Positions 62,330-64,000 of a stretch of DNA of 64,000 nt are shown here, in pieces (positions within the stretch are counted from its first letter, which is position 1; each line of letters begins with the position of its first letter). This stretch comes from Desulfoluna spongiiphila (GTDB taxonomy: Bacteria; Desulfobacterota; Desulfobacteria; Desulfobacterales; Desulfolunaceae). The notes beneath the pieces were generated by a model. It was not told the DNA's origin and ran no database searches. It saw only the letters and a list, made by a program, of their open reading frames with translations. The translations under genes were made by a program, and so were the position numbers. The DNA is taken from positions 428,170 to 492,169 of the forward strand of contig NZ_FMUX01000001.1 in the NCBI RefSeq assembly GCF_900101345.1, in the 5' to 3' direction.

Positions 62330-62605
62330 TTTCCCTTTAAAACGCGGGGTCGTTCTCTTTTTGCGGCATGACACCCCTTAAAAAAATTCCTCGGGCCAGC
62401 CGTTTGTTTGTCTCTTTTTAAGGGCAGATAAGCAAGTGGCCGGGTAGGGTAAAGAGCTAAGGGCGTTTTATGGTGCGAGTCAAGCGCCATCCGGTGTTTT
62501 CCCAAAATGACTCTTTCCATGGCATGAAGCCCTGAAACACCGCCATCAGTCACGCCCCTAGTCTCAATTCGACATCCACAGACCAGCCAACCAAAGGAGT
62601 CCGCC

Positions 62606-62890
62606 ATGAACGTTACGGAATCCAACCCCACCACCGGGATCTTTTCCGGCTCGGAAATCGCTGAACTCTGCGACTCCATCAAGGACATTCATCGCCTTTT
62701 AACATCTGTCGGGGCCTTTATCGTGGAGTTGAACGGGGCCGAAGCACCGGGTGGCAACGGCCTGCAGATCGATTTTAAAAAATGGGGGGTTCGCACCATT
62801 GCCGAGGATCTCCTCGCCCGGCAGTACGAAAAGATTGATCGCATGGTGGCGATTTATCGGGAGGAGCAGGAAAAGATGAAAATCGGGTAA
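62606..62890 (+). CDS. Small hypothetical protein
   Basis: 94 aa behind AAAGGAG. Helix-rich and acidic: FSGSEIAELCDSIKDIHRLL, then LLARQYEKIDRMVAIYREEQEKM at the C-terminus. No membrane segment or signal. I cannot name a family. It converges with the acetyltransferase gene that follows. Confidence 0.7.
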   Translation: MNVTESNPTTGIFSGSEIAELCDSIKDIHRLLTSVGAFIVELNGAEAPGGNGLQIDFKKWGVRTIAEDLLARQYEKIDRMVAIYREEQEKMKIG

Positions 62891-62904
62891 CCCCGCTCCT
62901 GGAA

Positions 62905-63756
62905 TCACCCCAGCTCAAAGGAGGTGACGCCGTAGAGGCGATCCAAGGGTATATCAGGGGCGACGCCCGTGTACATCCTGGCGGTTTCAAAGACGGTTAT
63001 CATTGCATGGCGCGCTGCCAGGGCCACGGCCTCACGGTTCACCTCCGGCACATCCAGGAACACGGGCTCCGAGGTCGGAACCCCGGCTTTCAGTGCAAGG
63101 AAAAGGGTCTCCGCCGCCTCAGGCGTATCCGCCATGAGGGGCCCGATCTTAAAACCTGACCTGCACGGACGAATGACCCCGTACCCGACAAGGGCTTCAT
63201 CCCGTATCACGCCCAGGGCCGTGCTTTGAGGCTGATACAGCCACGCGCTTAAAAACGGGGAGCGGTCTGCCGGAAAACAGCGCTGATCATAGGACGCCAC
63301 CATTTGAAACGGCAGCGCGGCAAGGGGCTGAATCTCCCCATGGGCGGGAAGGCGTCCCCCGCCGACCCCTTCGTACCGGATATTGCGATGGGCCAGATTA
63401 AATCCGGATTTTTTATAGTTGTCCTGCTGGGCGACCACGCCGTCCAGGCCCACATTCCGGCCCTTAAGATAATCCAGCCCGGCACGCCATATCTGCATGC
63501 CATACCCTTTCCCCCGATGTTCCGGCTTAACGATGTAAAAGCCAAGAAACCCGAACGTCTTTCCGTATGAGACCGCCGAAAGGGTGGCAACCGGTTCGCG
63601 GTTTACCTCCCCGATAAAAAAGCCGTGGGGATCGGCGGCATGGAAGCATTCGGCATCGTGGGCCCCGGGGTTCCACCCCTCCAAGGCCGCCCACTCCACC
63701 GCGATATCCATATCTTTTCGGGTCATATTCCTGATGGCACAAGCTGATGAAGACAT
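62905..63756 (-). CDS. GNAT N-acetyltransferase with C-terminal second domain (Acetyltransf_18-like)
   Basis: 283 aa. The N-terminal GNAT domain (1-140) has IRNMTRKDMDIAVEWAALEGW, LGFYIVKPEHRGKGYGMQIW (acetyl-CoA loop) and GVVAQQDNYKKSGF. The C-terminal half (about 150-280: ALGVIRDEALVGYGVIRPCRSGFKIGPLMADT) matches the accessory domain common in this GNAT subfamily. It probably acetylates a small metabolite. Confidence 0.9.
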   Translation of the reverse strand: MSSSACAIRNMTRKDMDIAVEWAALEGWNPGAHDAECFHAADPHGFFIGEVNREPVATLSAVSYGKTFGFLGFYIVKPEHRGKGYGMQIWRAGLDYLKGRNVGLDGVVAQQDNYKKSGFNLAHRNIRYEGVGGGRLPAHGEIQPLAALPFQMVASYDQRCFPADRSPFLSAWLYQPQSTALGVIRDEALVGYGVIRPCRSGFKIGPLMADTPEAAETLFLALKAGVPTSEPVFLDVPEVNREAVALAARHAMITVFETARMYTGVAPDIPLDRLYGVTSFELG

Positions 63757-63855
63757 AGGTCAACCTCATTGGTTTGGACATGTTTTCCTGCGCATAACTG
63801 ACAGTAGCCTGTGCAACTATATATAGTTTTGGAATAGTTATGCAAGAGAGGGGAA

Positions 63856-63897
63856 GGTCATAGGTCATAGGTCATAGGTCATAGGTCATAGGTCATA
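63856..63897. repeat. Heptanucleotide tandem repeat, (GGTCATA)6
   Basis: Six perfect GGTCATA units lie upstream of the acetyltransferase start, about 100 bases away. One base differs from the GGTGATA unit at 9377. The sequence to the window end (63898-64000) holds nothing I can identify. Confidence 0.9.
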
Positions 63898-64000
63898 GGG
63901 AATAAAGCATGAGAAACGGGGATGGGGAATAGATAAAGCGGGGTGTTTCGTTGAATTTTCCGGTTCTTCCATGGACCACGGAGCCTTCCATGCCGTTGAG

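Overview
The window looks like chromosomal DNA of a strictly anaerobic Gram-negative bacterium, most likely a sulfate-reducing-type Desulfobacterota (inference). The reasons are a Ni-Fe CO dehydrogenase (CooS) beside a CooA-type CO sensor, acyl-CoA transferases, a DsrE-like protein, lipid A acyltransferase and outer-membrane proteins, and a GC-rich core. I see no rRNA or tRNA gene, CRISPR array or prophage. Intergenic spaces are unusually rich in short palindromic repeats of at least three families.

Layout. 0.4-3.1 kb: cooS and a cooA-like regulator, with a palindrome matching the CooA operator consensus between them. 3.5-6.1 kb: a CoA-transferase and a pentapeptide-repeat protein. 6.7-8.0 kb: an orphan FliK-like/FlhB-C-terminus pair. 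8.5-16.4 kb: LysR regulator, LysE exporter, two paralogous exported proteins, GNAT and LpxL-like acyltransferases, a PAS-GGDEF cyclase and an exported protein. 16.7-26.3 kb: a response regulator, then on the opposite strand a long cluster of outer-membrane protein, TolC, ABC ATPase, two MacB-type permeases, adaptor and histidine kinase. A near-identical 32-base motif lies upstream of both the regulator and the efflux cluster. 26.7-31.1 kb: nucleoside hydrolase, an exported protein and an AlaC-type aminotransferase preceded by an alanine-rich leader peptide and a transcription attenuator. 31.5-34.6 kb: polar amino acid ABC transporter (two permeases and a binding protein, no ATPase in view). 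35.2-42.2 kb: a PAS-LuxR regulator bracketed by 166-bp inverted repeats, FadL-type porin, MarR regulator, DsrE-like protein and a CaiB-type racemase/transferase.

42.3-51.1 kb is visibly different. It is AT-rich, with small unrelated single genes nearly all on the + strand, separated by attC-like imperfect palindromes that end in GTTRRRY-like boxes. This is an integron gene-cassette array with no integrase in the window. It carries one apparently complete group II intron whose insertion splits an attC site, two internally deleted intron copies and an intron 3' fragment. 51.2-53.5 kb may be a continuation or a second accessory segment.

53.7-63.8 kb returns to core-like content: methyltransferase, two HAD phosphatases, acetyltransferases, a C39-like protein, a hexapeptide acyltransferase, a putative porin, a QueG-like iron-sulfur protein and an ATC-hydrolase family protein. 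It ends with a gene-poor stretch holding a small ORF with a strong ribosome-binding site and a long hairpin that may be an RNA.

The strongest candidates for new biology are the alanine attenuator at 29.68-29.81 kb, the cassette array with its intron series at 42.3-51.1 kb, the CooA operator, the shared two-component operator, and the inverted repeats around the PAS-LuxR gene. Function calls rest on motif recognition by eye; no database search was run.
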